From Plecoglossus altivelis (taxonomy: Eukaryota > Chordata > Actinopteri > Osmeriformes > Plecoglossidae): a DNA stretch of 64,000 bases. The DNA lies in NCBI GenBank assembly GCA_036571765.1, contig BROE01000001.1, positions 9,144,518-9,208,517 of the forward strand, in the 5' to 3' direction. The notes beneath the pieces were generated by a model. That model was not told where the DNA came from. It ran no database searches and worked only from the letters and a program-made list of their open reading frames with translations. Shown piece by piece: positions 1 through 12,100 of the stretch (its first letter is position 1; the number at the start of each line of letters is the position of its first letter). The position numbers and the translations under genes were made by a program.

Positions 1-242
1 GGGGGGGGGTGAGGTGGGAGGTCTTCCCGTGAAACTGTGTGTTTGCCAGAGACAAGTCAGAACTCTTACCGAGTTGCTATTGCACCTGTATACAGTCAGT
101 AAACCAAACTCTGGCCAGCTGCTCACACGCATGCTGTCATGGCTCACAGTTCTAACTGCTAGTTAGTAACCCAATCTCCCAGTCTCTTCTGCACCAATGC
201 TTTGGAGTAGTTAAGCCCCATCAAGAAGAGTGCAGAGGGACT

Positions 243-826
243 ACACACACACACACACAGATGCACTGAGACACACACATACACTGAGACACACACACAC
301 ACACATACACTGAGACACACACACACACAGATGCACTGAGACACACACAGATACACTGAGACACACACAGATACACTGAGACACACACACAGATGCACTG
401 AGACACACAGATACACTGAGACACACACACAGATGCACTGAGACACACACAGATACACTGAGACACACACAGATACACTGAGACACACACAGATACACTG
501 AGACACACAGATACACTGAGACACACAGATACACTGAGACACACACACAGATGCACTGAGACACACACAGACAGATACACTGAGACACACACACACAGAT
601 ACACTGAGACACACACACAGATGCACTGAGACACACACAGATACACTGAGACACACACACAGATGCACTGAGACACACACAGATACACTGAGACACACAC
701 ACACACAGATACACTGAGACACACACACACAGATACACTGAGACACACACATACACTGAGACACACACACAGATACACTGAGACACACACACAGATACAC
801 TGAGATACGCACACACACACACACTG
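243..826. repeat. Interrupted CA minisatellite, about 580 bp
   Basis: A long array built from short CA runs separated by GATACACTGAGA or GATGCACTGAGA spacers. The higher-order unit is about 20 to 28 bp and is repeated more than 20 times. Long minus-strand reading frames across it (Cys/Val/Ser-rich) are by-products of the repeat. Confidence 0.95.
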
Positions 827-914
827 GTGGATGTAACCTTATCCCCATGTTAGTATCTGGACTGTCGTGACTCACTCCTGGATTTCTCCTTCTCTCTCTG
901 CTGTCTGAACGCAG

Positions 915-926
915 CAAACAAGAAAG
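915..926 (+). CDS. ptprf: Candidate 12-nt juxtamembrane microexon of ptprf
   Basis: Twelve bases (caaacaagaaag) sit between a pyrimidine-rich acceptor ending gcag and a donor gtgggt. Read in phase 2, which is the phase required by the exon at 3200, they would add four residues (K-Q-E-R) just after the membrane segment. LAR-family phosphatases are known to use microexons. The upstream exon is not in the window, so the phase cannot be checked on that side. This is a suggestion from splice signals only. Confidence 0.3.
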
Positions 927-1565
927 GTGGGTACTGTCACCCATGTGGCACGGCCGCTTCGTTCGTTGTTGTCGAGCTGGTGGTTGCGTTCATTTGTCTG
1001 TTCTTGGGCTGCAGTGTCTGCGTAGCCCTCCTTCCTCCATCGCAACACGTGGAAGAGACGTCTCAGACGCCTGCCTCATGCCGCCTGCCTCATGCCGCCT
1101 GCCTCATGACGCGCAGAGCGTTCCCTTAACGCTAAACCCTGACGCTAGCAGACACTGCAGGCCTTCAGTGTCATTTAAAAGAACACCTCCCCCCCCCCTC
1201 CCACCACCTAGTTTGTGTTGCTGTAAACGTGCATGTTTCACGTTGTCTGGTGTCAGTGTGTCTTTGTAGATGCAGTGTCTGTAGCTATGTATTGATATGC
1301 CGTGTTTCATTCGGGGAGTGTCAGGGTTCAGCTCGGAGGTTGCTCCAATCAGACGCCAGTCTCACTCCTGTCTGCCAGCTCACCTGGAGCTGAATGGGCC
1401 ATTGTGAAGCAAATGCCAGATGGGGAAGGGAGAAGGCGAAATAAAAATGTTCCCATCCTCCCAACCTGACATTTTCCGTTATGAAACCTTTCGGTATTTT
1501 ACTTTCCTCAGTGCCACGTCTCCACAAAGGGCTCTTCTCTCTGTTCATTAACCAGACTCTTATCG

Positions 1566-1652
1566 CACACAGAGACAGACACGCACACACACACACACAC
1601 ACACACAGACAGACACACACACATAGACACACACACATACTTCACACACACC
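1566..1652. repeat. (CA)n microsatellite
   Basis: CA dinucleotide run with interspersed GACA units. It lies in ptprf intronic sequence. Confidence 0.95.
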
Positions 1653-1997
1653 TTCACCTCTCTTTCTGAGATCCAAATGAATACCCCTATTGAGCTGCTA
1701 TGTTTAAGTTAGCCTGGTGGTAGAGCATGGAGGTAGAATGTGTTTGGACAAAGGAGGGGAAGGGATAGGGGAGGAGGGAGGGAGGAAGGGGTAGGGGGGA
1801 CGGAGGGATATGGGGGACAAAGAAGAAGAAAGAGGAAAGCGAGTAGATAAAGGGTGTGGAAGTGTGAGTTGGAGAGGAGGCCGTAGGAGAGCCCACAGAT
1901 CTGCCTCGTCTTCCAGCATGAAGCAGTGTTCCAGCTCAGCGCTGCTCCGCAGCTGCAGACGGGAGCGATGGCTGTTGAGGATAAGACATCACGCTGC

Positions 1998-2048
1998 CAG
2001 CATTAGCAGAAGCCCTGTCAGCATTAGCAGAAGCCCTGTCAGCATTAG
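1998..2048. repeat. 21-bp direct repeat, about 2.4 copies
   Basis: The unit cagcattagcagaagccctgt occurs twice in perfect succession, followed by a partial third copy. Confidence 0.9.
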
Positions 2049-2404
2049 ATAACAGGTGTGCAGAGGCCTCAGCCTAAACTGGACTGTAGAACTGGACGCA
2101 GTCTTGCTGAGTGCTGCCCCCTTCTCCACACCAGGCTTCAAGAGACGACAGACAGCCTGAATCAGGGCTGGGAACTTGCAAATGGAGCGCGATGAGATGT
2201 GAAATTTCCACCCGGTGCCCTGATGCTTCCTACAGCCCATTTCTATTCTGCTGTCTGGGGTTGTCTGTGCGTGTCTAGCTGTAGTGTGCCTGTGCGTGTG
2301 TGTGTGTGTCTGTCTTTCAGACTAGGTCTGCTGACAGACGCTGTGCATTAGAATGCTGTTGAGCTGTGCTTTGGGTTTTCCTTTAAGATAGAGAGAATTG
2401 GGAT

Positions 2405-2645
2405 GGGATAGGACTAGCAAGGACTGGGCTGAATAATGATGTGCTAGGGCTGGGGCTAGTCCTAGGCTGACGTGGGCGGAGCTGAGGCTGTACTGGGTTA
2501 GGCTATGCTAGATTTTGTCTTGGGCCAGACCTGAACTAGGCTGGGCTGGGGATAGGCTAGGCTAGGTCTGGGGCTAAGCTGAGGCTAGGGCTAGGCTGAG
2601 GCTGAGGCTAGGCTGAGGCTGGGGCTAGGCTGAGACTAGGCTGGG
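2405..2645. repeat. Degenerate GGCTAGGCTGA-type tract
   Basis: A purine-rich, C-poor stretch made of many diverged copies of GGCTAG, GGCTGAG and GGGCTG elements. It is a degenerate simple tandem repeat in ptprf intronic sequence. Confidence 0.8.
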
Positions 2646-2761
2646 CATCACAGGTGCCGGACGGCCAGTATAATTATACAATGTTGTGCCACCCAGCTGA
2701 TGGGCTAATTACAGCATCCGCCTGTTTCCCTCCCAATCTGGCAACCCAGTAAACAGTGCGT

Positions 2762-2793
2762 GCACACACACACACACATACACACACACACAG
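2762..2793. repeat. (CA)n microsatellite
   Basis: Short CA dinucleotide run with one TA interruption. Confidence 0.9.
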
Positions 2794-3199
2794 CTGTCAT
2801 CTATCCAGCGACTAAACTGTCCTCACCTCGGGGGAAATGAGGGTGTTCCTACCGAACCATCAAGCAGCAGTTGTAGACTTCAGGATTGCAAACATAAACT
2901 CTTCTCCCTAATGACTGGGCCTTTCAGCGCACAGTCATTAACCTCATCAGCAAGCTAAGCTCCTACACTTCAATACCATCATTCCTCTAAGTTGGCTCCA
3001 TATCACACAGCGTTTCACACTGATATTTTGTCCTGTCCAAAACTCATGAATTAGACCGGTTGAAGCCGGTATCACCCTCAGCCACCTGTGCTGCTGCAGA
3101 GAGTTCCACAGTACACTGTTGACTGTCTCTGTACGCTTCGTGATTTTCGAGTGATTGTGATGGTAATGACCCCTGCCTGTCTGCCTGGTGCCCCTGTAG

Positions 3200-6100
3200 G
3201 AAGCGGGCGTCGCCTCTCCCCAAGGATGAGCACTCAGGAGGGGTGAAGGACTCCCTGCTGGCCAACTCCTCTGATCCTGTGGAGCTGAGGAGGCTCAACT
3301 ACCAGACCCCAGGTACTCCACTCGACCCACTCTAGACCCTCTCACTTCCTAGTAGCCTTTACTAAAGCTCGTTCTCCCTTTTCTCACTGTATCGCTTTTT
3401 CTTCTTCTCTGACATACCGTAAGAAGCTTCAACTCTAAAACACACAGAAGGGTTCCTTTCTCTTGACTTAGAGCTCGCTGACAAATCCCGTTCAGTACGT
3501 CATCCACCGCCGTCTTACCCAGGATGCAATACCGATCAGCCTCAAACCCTGTTTGTCGACAACAGAGCAGTGTGACTACAGTCCCCAGCACTGCGTGGCG
3601 ACACTTAGCTCAACCAAGTGAATGCAGATTCCCTGGATGTGCTCTTTGAAGAGCGGGTCACGTTTGCCTCTCTCTCCAGGGGAGCGAGAGGGTTGTCATA
3701 GGGCTCAGCGCTCTCGGTTCCTCCCTCCCTTCCTTCCTCTGCCGCCCACCCCTCGCCCTCCTCCTCCCCTCTTTTCAGTCCTCCTCCCACTCCTGACTCC
3801 CTTCTTTCCCCCCCCTCCCCTCTCTTCTTTCATTCCCTGGCGCTCTGGTAATGAGTCCTGGGCTGCCTCTGATGTCAAGGTGAGGCGAGGAGACAGGAAC
3901 AATGGGGAGGAGAGAAAATGTCAGTTCCCTTCTGTCTGTTCTCTCTCTTCCTCTCTCTCTCTTCCTCTCTCTCTCTTCCCCTCTCTCTCTTCCCCTCTCT
4001 CCCTCTCTCTCTCTTCCTCTTTCTCTCTTCCACTCTCTCTCTCCCTCTCTCCCATTCTCTCCCTCCCTCTCTCTCCCTCCCTCTCTCTGTCTGTCTCCCT
4101 GTTTGTGCGTCCTTGCTGTGTTCTGAGGTTATTAAAGACCCTGCTCCCCCTGCTCAGCCTAACACACACTGAGCCTCCCTAAACCCTGCCCAGGAACTGA
4201 GCAACAAGAGTGTGTTCTCCTCTCCTACTCTCCCCTCTCCTCCTCTACCCCTCTCCTCCTCTCCCTTCCTCCCTCTCTCTCCCTCTCCTCCTCTACCCCT
4301 CTCCTCCTCTCCCTTCCTCCTTCTCTCCCCCTCTTCTCCTCTTCCCCTCTTCTCTTCTCCCTTTTCTCCTCCTCTCCCTTCTCCTCCTCTCCCTCTCTTC
4401 TCTTCTCCCCCTCTCCCACACCCTCATCTTCTCTCTGTCTCCTTCCCTTTCTGGCATTGTATTTTTCCTTTAAGCAACCTGCTAGCTTGTTTTTTCTCTC
4501 TCCCCCCTTCTCTCTCCAGTCAATACTTCCTGCAGCCTAGACATATCACCAGCTGTTCAAAGCAAGGGCAGGTTTATTCATACTGTCTGACACATACGGT
4601 TCTGGACTGTACTGCAGATCCACACATGACTGTCCACTGTGATATTCTCTAATAGAGTTTGGTGAATACTGAGTTAGGCTCCTCTCTGTCAGCTGACTGA
4701 CCCAGAAGCTTGGTTGTTATGATTCTAAACTCTTAGCATCCTTGTACCTGCTCCCTGGGCCTGTCTACCACCTACGTGCCTACCTATCTACCTACCAACT
4801 ACCTGCCTACCTAACAAACTACCTACCTACCTATCCATCTACCTACCTACCTACTTACCTACCTGCCTACCCACCTACCTACCTACCCATCTACCTACTT
4901 ACCTACGTGCCTACCTACCTACTTGCCTACCTACCTACCTGCCTACCTACCTGCCTACCTACCTGCAGGTCTGCCCAGTCTCCTCCATTGATAGCTCTCT
5001 CTTTCCTCCCCCCTCATCTTCTCTCCACAGGTCCCAGCTCTCACCGCTGCCCCAACACGCCAAGTTAGTCTGCTCTCCTACTGTGTATTGTCACATATAC
5101 AGTCTCTTTCGCCCTCCCTCCTCTCTCTTTCGTTTTTCCTTTTTCTTCTTATCCCTCACCCTCTCTCCCATTTTCCCGCCGCAGTCACGACGGACATCTC
5201 TGCCCTCGAGCGCGTAGCCTCCATGTCTGGGCGTGTTGAAGGGTGTCCTGTTGTTGTGTTCTCAGGCCCAGGACATCCATGCAGACAACACTTAAGGAAG
5301 TGACTTAATGGGTAGTTGAGCTGCGGTTACATTTTAATTAGCGGTGCTATCTCATCTTCCTCTCTCCCTGCCTTCCGCCCCAGTGTTAACATGGTCATAA
5401 AAGATCTGCCTGAACACCATGATCTCACAAGCACGCACACACACTTCCTCACATGAGCACACACTCTTACGTAACCTCACAGCAACACGCACTCTTTCAC
5501 ATGCACAAACAAACACACACACACACACGCCCTGAAGCAAATGGCTCTAGTCTAATATTAGATTAGCTTAATTGGTCAGGTCTTGTCCTGTGGAATGGTC
5601 CCAGTTAGCAGCTATTAGCTGTCAGTGTTGCTGCTGTAATGAGCTTGTAGTGGGACCGTGGCCCAGTGTGCGGAAGCCATTATGCTAACAGGCAAACCAG
5701 CCTTTAACCACTGTAATGTTATATGCGCACTAGTAGCAGTACTAATAATCCTATGTGTGTGTTTTTGCCATACTGGTGCATTGTCGGCCCGTTAAGTTTT
5801 TTTCTTACGATTCTCTGAGGCCTTCTGCGACACACACACTGGCTATATGAAGTTTCTCCCAAATCCACTTAAGCCCAGAGCCAGGCCAAGTTCAGAGTCA
5901 CCAGGGAAAATTTGTGTCGGTAGATTAGCCATAAATCATCCAATAACCCTGTGATGAGAATTCTAGAGGCGTGTGGAGAGAGGCGGGTTTGGCCGGATTA
6001 AATCCTGCCCAGCCCTTTAGGCTGGGACAAAAAGATGCTCTATTGTGGCAAGGAAGTTTCAAAGAGAAGCGTTTGAGTGGTGAGCTGTTGGGGGGGGGTT

Positions 6101-9100
6101 TCAGAGAAGTGACAGTGTGACTGATGTGTGCAGACTGGGGGGCTGCTGGCTCCTGGCCAGGCGCTGATCCCCCCTCCTCCACCACCACCACCCTGCTCCA
6201 GCCACGCTAGCGTTACTTTGAGGTGCAGGGAGATGTCTGCTTCCTGCTTTCAGGAGCATGTTGACTCACATATACGCATCGCCACAGCCCCACCCACCCC
6301 CCATCACCTCCCACGCAAGCTCAGCATGATGACCTCGCCAACCCGTGTCCGATATCTCTCCCTCTCTCTCTATCTCTCTCTCTCTGTGTGTTTGCTGTAT
6401 GTCTCTCCATCCCTGTCTCAAGTTCTCTGTTTCCCTCTCGCTTCACTTCTCCCTTCATGCATTGGCAAACACAAGGCCTCAGCCCTCACTTGTGTTCCAG
6501 CCACCTCGTCGTGTCTCTGGGAGCCTCACTCATCTCTGGGGTCAAGTGTGTGTGCGTGTGTGCGCGCGTGCATGCGGGTGCGTGCGCGCACGCACACCTT
6601 TCTCTGCGTGTAACGTCTTGAGTGTGGGGAGACAGCGATGTCTGATGTCTTCTACCCGTTCCCCTTCCCTGTTTCCTCCTCCTGTGCTCCCCTCCTCAGG
6701 AATGAGAGAGCATCCGCCCATCTCTGTCAACGACCTGGCCGACCACATCGAGCGCCTCAAGGCCAACGATGGGCTGCGTTTCTCCCAGGAGTACGAGGTA
6801 AGATAGACGCACCAGCCAGGGAACAGTAGGAGACTGTTTATGTGGTGATGGAACACTGCATGACTGGGTCTACAGTTATACTACATAGATGAAGTCACAT
6901 GAAATGAAGTGTAGACATACTACTTCTATGAAATAAAACAACATATACTGATGTTATACCACACATATAAAGTCAAGCTAAATGGAAACATAACACGGGT
7001 GCCCTTAGTGTTCTTTTAACATCAAAACCTCATTTAGTTCCATTTAGACAACTGATTCATTGAGTTCCATGTCAACCAAGCCAGCTGTTTTGCTGTGTCA
7101 CCAACCCTAACCCTGGCTAGTCGTTCTGTTCTTATAGAAACCCCAGTTCATCTCCTAGAGGCAGTGAGCTATCAGGGAGCAGGTCACTTCTGCCAGCATC
7201 ATGGTGATCCTGCTTTCTTCTAGAAGGTTATTTTGCACTAGCTTCTCCTACGTAACTGGGTGAGGGATTATCGCCCGTGTTCCCCCCCAACCCCTCTCCC
7301 AAAAAGAGAACATTTGCATTTAAAGTGTCACATCTTGTAGGGACGATTGCTGAAAGCAAGAGGTTAGTGGTCTGTAGGCCCGCGGAGGAGACAGGAAGAG
7401 GCGCATCCTTGATTACAGACAGGATTGTCTTCTTTTTCTACCCGTGTTCCTCCTGATGACTTCATCGCTCCTGTGTGTCTGTTTCCCTGACAGTGAAACT
7501 TAGCCAGACGATTTGGTACGGAGACTTATTAACTTTGATACCAATGGCCCTGCTACCTCACTAAGCCTATTTTAGTCAAGGAACACAGCAGTCCCTGTGA
7601 GTGTTCTTCTTCGAACGCACACACTCTCTCACACACACACACTCTCTCCCACACCCACACTCCCTCCAACACACACACTACCTCCCACACCCACACTCCC
7701 TCCAACACGTAGCCGTCTGAAAAGGGAAGACCCCCCTCCTCATTGGGCCAGATGGCCACCCGTCCCAGTTGCCAGGGGAGGCAGCGTGGCACAGCGCAGT
7801 CGGTTTGTCACAGTCACGTTCGCCGGCTGCTCCGGCGGTGCCGTCCTCTTGAGGACAGAGCCCAGCTCTTGCCTGGCGCGGCCCGGCCACCACCTCATGC
7901 CCCACGCAGCAGCACGGCCCAGCACTCAGGTCGGAGCACAGGGTTTGGTGAGGCTGGAGGTGTGGTGCTCAGACAGTCCTTAACAAGAGGACGCGATGAT
8001 ACATGGTGTTTAGCCTCCGTGGCCATGTCATTATCCTCCCACGCGGCACAGAGAAAGTCACCCCTTTTCTCTCCTGCCTCTCGAATGGGTTTGCCAGACG
8101 TTGCCAGACGTTGCCAGTGGAACACTCCCCTGCTGTCTTCTCTAAGCTCCACAGTCAGGGTGACAAGTTTTGACTGCAAATGAAATGTTCTTTAGCAAAG
8201 TGGCCGGCTGCTGGCATGTAAATTGGCTGCGTTTTGAAGCACATCGACGATTGGACGACTTCTAAAAGAGTCCCACTATTGGGCAATTTGTAACTCCACG
8301 GGACGCTGTTTACCAGGAAGGACTATTCGTTTCTCTGGAACGTTCTCCGCGTCATTGTGCCCTTTTCTCATCGGGAACAGTTTTTGTTCAATTGGCTCAA
8401 TCCCTGTTTACTGAGTTTTATGTATTTTATACCACAATATTAAATTAAGAAAGCTTGAATTTGATTAATGAAGAGTGACTTCCAAGAGGGTGCACAGTAA
8501 TGGAATGTTCCGGGAGGTGTAGCTCCAGTCTCAGAGAGCTTTGGAAGGGGAAATGTTTGGGAACTGATGGAGATGGTGTCAGTCTAAGTCAGCAATTTCC
8601 ATGAAGGAAAACAAGAGTCCACAGCCTTATAGAGCTGGGGAGGCGTGGTCACTCATCACCTGAGTGACATACAAACCTGACCAATCCCAGACTTTGTCTC
8701 AGCTAAGGAGCCGGGCCACGTTCCAATAACAAAGCAGAGAGAAACTGTTTCCTGCAAGCAGACTGTCTGTTGTGAGAGGAAGAAAAAAACAAATGGAAAA
8801 GCAAATACAGTGAGAGAAAGGTAGATACAGGAACTGGGGATGGGGTGAGAGAGAGAGAGAGAGATAAAGGCCATGGTTTGTATGTGATAGCTTGGATGTG
8901 GGAACAGGTAATTCAATACGGTCAGCCACAGGGGATGTGATGAAGAGTGCTGTTAGCCTGTAGGCTTCTTTCAAGTCTTTATTTAACCCCTGTGTCGAAA
9001 TACAAACCCTTATCAATGTGTCTGTCTGCATTTGCCCCCGTGCCACCCCAGGGGAGCTCATCTCCTTCTCCCTCCCCTCCTGTGTCTTTCTCTAATGCTT

Positions 9101-12100
9101 CCTCTTTCTTCCCTCTCATACAGTCCATCGATCCTGGCCAGCAGTTCACCTGGGAGAATTCCAACATGGAGGTCAACAAGCCAAAGAATCGCTACGCTAA
9201 CGTCATTGCCTACGACCACTCCAGGGTGGTGCTCACCTCTGTGGATGGTGAGGGTCCTCTTGATACTCCTATTGACCTCTCCCACACTCTATTCATGCTG
9301 ATTGATTTTGCCGCTCCGTCAGTTGTACCAACGGCTGAAAGGAAATGTCCCTCTAGCGAACGCTCAATTGTTTTTCCGAAGAACGTGGAAATCTCATCTT
9401 ATTCTTTTTAATTAGTACTTCAACCAGACTCAATTGACTCTTGCCTGTGTACTGCACATCCAAGCAGCCTGTGTTCCATTAGATGTGCAGAATGACATCT
9501 ACTGGCTTGCTCTTTTGTGTCGCAATGGCTGACATGTTGGATCGTTACCACGGTGAATAACGCTTGTCCCTTTCTCCTCCTCAGCAGTCCCTGGGAGCGA
9601 CTACATCAACGCCAACTACATCGACGGCTACAGGAAGCAGAACGCCTACATCGCCACGCAGGGCCCCTTGCCGGAGACGCTGAGCGACTTCTGGAGGATG
9701 GTGTGGGAGCAGCGCGCTAACACCATCGTCATGATGACCCGGCTGGAGGAGAAGTCCCGGGTAAAGGCTCCTCTACATGGGAATGAATGACTAACTGGCT
9801 AGGCTAGCGGGAAGAGATCGCTTCAGGTTGCCGTGTCACTGCAGATATCCTGTTTTCTTGCTGTAGTCCCAGGTTTCGCAGTGAGTCACACCTCATGTCC
9901 CAGGCCCAAGGTCAGGGTAGGGCCACTGTCACCCCACCTACACACACGCACACACGCACGTACGCAGACCACAAGAACAAAGGCAGCGCTGTGTCTAGGA
10001 CAGGCTTCTGTCTCCTCCTGTAGATAAGCAGCTGAAAGGTCAGATAGGAGATAGAAGAGCTGTAAATGAGAACATGAGTCACAACGCGACAGACAGATAA
10101 AGAAAGTCCAGGTATATCTGTCTCCATCACATGCAAAGGTGCTATGTGACAGGGGGCCAGTCTGATGGGTTCCTGTGCACACAGCCAGGTGATAATGATG
10201 TTTGCTCTGCTGCGCGTGTCACAGCAAGACTAGCTGTTTGATGGAATGTGTCCTCCAGACTTCCTCATAGACACGAGGTATCACTTACAACAGTGACAAA
10301 TCCCAACAGCTGTAAGCAGTAGACGTTGTTCACTTGTTTGTTTGATACCTCTGTCTGGGGAGAATCAGCATTGGGGCAGTAATAGGAAACGCTGTGGTTT
10401 TGCTCAGAGCCACATCTTGTTTTCTCACCTAGGATAGCCAACTTACTATGAGTTTCCAAGGTACAAGGTCTCCTCCCAAGCTCTATAGTAACAGTGTTTA
10501 AAAGACCTCCTACGCCTCCCCTAACCTCTCTCCTCCATCCTCTCTTATATATCCCAAATCAATAAGAGGGTCCCAGCCTCAAACCTCTGGCATTTACACA
10601 CATTCTCCACTTCCTCTGACCTTAAGCTGTTTGGGGAACTATCAGCTCAACAGTTGCAGTCCTAGTCATGGTATTTGTGGGCAACAACCACACCAGGAAA
10701 CAACATGGATACCATAGAGCCGTAATGAGGATCCTTTTTTGTAGGTAGGCTGGGTGTGTTTGTGTCTGTGCGTGCGTGTGTGTGTGTGTGTGTGCGCCTG
10801 TGTGTGTGTGCGTGTGCGCCTGTGTGTGTGTGTCGAGAGGGGGGGAGGGCGGTTGGCCCTGTGTTTAGCCTACAGCTCCAATGGTGGCACGCCATCAGGC
10901 CTCATCTAGCCAGGCAGGTTGTTCCTAGGGAGAAATGTGGCCAGGTGGCCAGCCCTTCTGTCACCAGAGCGTCCTTACACACACACACACACACACAAGA
11001 CACGTTGGCCCCCACAATGCAGAGCTTAGTTCTCACTAGTGCAGCAGAGGCATATATAAACAGCTAGTGATCCACCAGAGCATTTTGCTAACTGAAGATA
11101 ATCACACCTCTGGAAAGACAGCGGCACTTCGACTGTTGTTGTTTAGCTGTTGAACCAGGCGGATTCCGACCAGACTGAAACCATGTGGTTTTGTCAGATA
11201 CTGCTGGGTCTTGTAGTCTAAGAGGTTCCCTCCAGCCTCCCTCCCCGGCTCCGTGTGCTTGTGGTAAACACTCCAGGTCATGGCTGAACCGCCACGTCCT
11301 CTGACGTCTCCTCAGCAGGTGTAATGAGCTGTGCGACCGCACGCTCTCTGTTCTCCTCACCCCTGACCATGCTTTCGCTGCAGGGTTGTTGTGGTCGCTG
11401 ACCTGTGTGTCTGTCCTCTGGCCTCTGCCTGCAGGTGAAGTGTGACCAGTACTGGCCGGTCAGAGGGACGGAGACCTACGGCATGATCCAGGTCACCATG
11501 CTGGACTCTGTGGAGCTGGCTACGTACAGCGTGCGCACCTTCGCCCTGTACAAGGTAAGCAGACGCGGCCCTCGGAGACGTCCTCATGGCTGTAGTGTGT
11601 TTTTTTTTAATCAATTATGAACCATGTCCACCCCATGGAATTCTCCTTGCTCTGCCTTCCAGAACGGCTCCAGCGAGAAGAGAGAGGTGAGGCAGTTCCA
11701 GTTCATGGCCTGGCCCGACCACGGCGTGCCTGAGTACCCCACCCCCATCCTGGCCTTCCTACGCAGGGTCAAGGCCTGTAACCCCCCAGACGCTGGGCCC
11801 ATGGTGGTGCACTGCAGGTAGGGAGGCCCTTCCCTGGGCCCTGGTCTTCATGCGGCTCCACCATGTGTTGAGACACCATCTCTGATTCCCGCGTCTCCTC
11901 TCCCCCCTAGCGCGGGCGTGGGCCGGACCGGCTGCCTCATCGTGATCGAGGCCATGCTGGAGCGCATGAAGCACGAGAAGTCGGTGGACATCTACGGCCA
12001 CGTGACGTGCATGCGCGCCCAGCGCAACTACATGGTGCAGACGGAGGACCAGTACATCTTCATCCACGAGGCACTGCTGGAGGCAGCCACCTGCGGCAAC

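Larger units (their letters stand above)
1..3199 (+). other. ptprf: ptprf intronic sequence upstream of first recognised exon
   Basis: This stretch is best read as an intron of ptprf, because the exon at 3200 begins in mid-codon and must be spliced from upstream. It holds a long CA-based minisatellite, further CA repeats, a 21-bp triplication, a degenerate GGCTAG-type tract and one candidate microexon, all listed separately. The exons for the fibronectin domains and the transmembrane segment are not seen and must lie before the window. Confidence 0.6.
3313..6699 (+). other. ptprf: ptprf intron rich in pyrimidine and CTAC repeats
   Basis: No coding exon is seen. The intron carries long CT-rich tracts, a CTAC tetranucleotide array, a CA run and an alternating purine-pyrimidine palindrome just before the next exon. 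Reading frames here encode only low-complexity Ser/Leu/Pro or Tyr/Leu/Pro strings and are not genes. Confidence 0.8.

Noticed and set aside
159..944. Long minus-strand open frames rich in Cys, Val and Ser
   Set aside because: They are translations of the CA minisatellite; no family motif, start context or splice structure.
3622..4652. Plus-strand Ser/Leu/Pro open frames
   Set aside because: Translations of CT-rich simple repeats in a ptprf intron.
4742..5068. Tyr/Leu/Pro-rich open frame
   Set aside because: Encoded by the CTAC tetranucleotide array.
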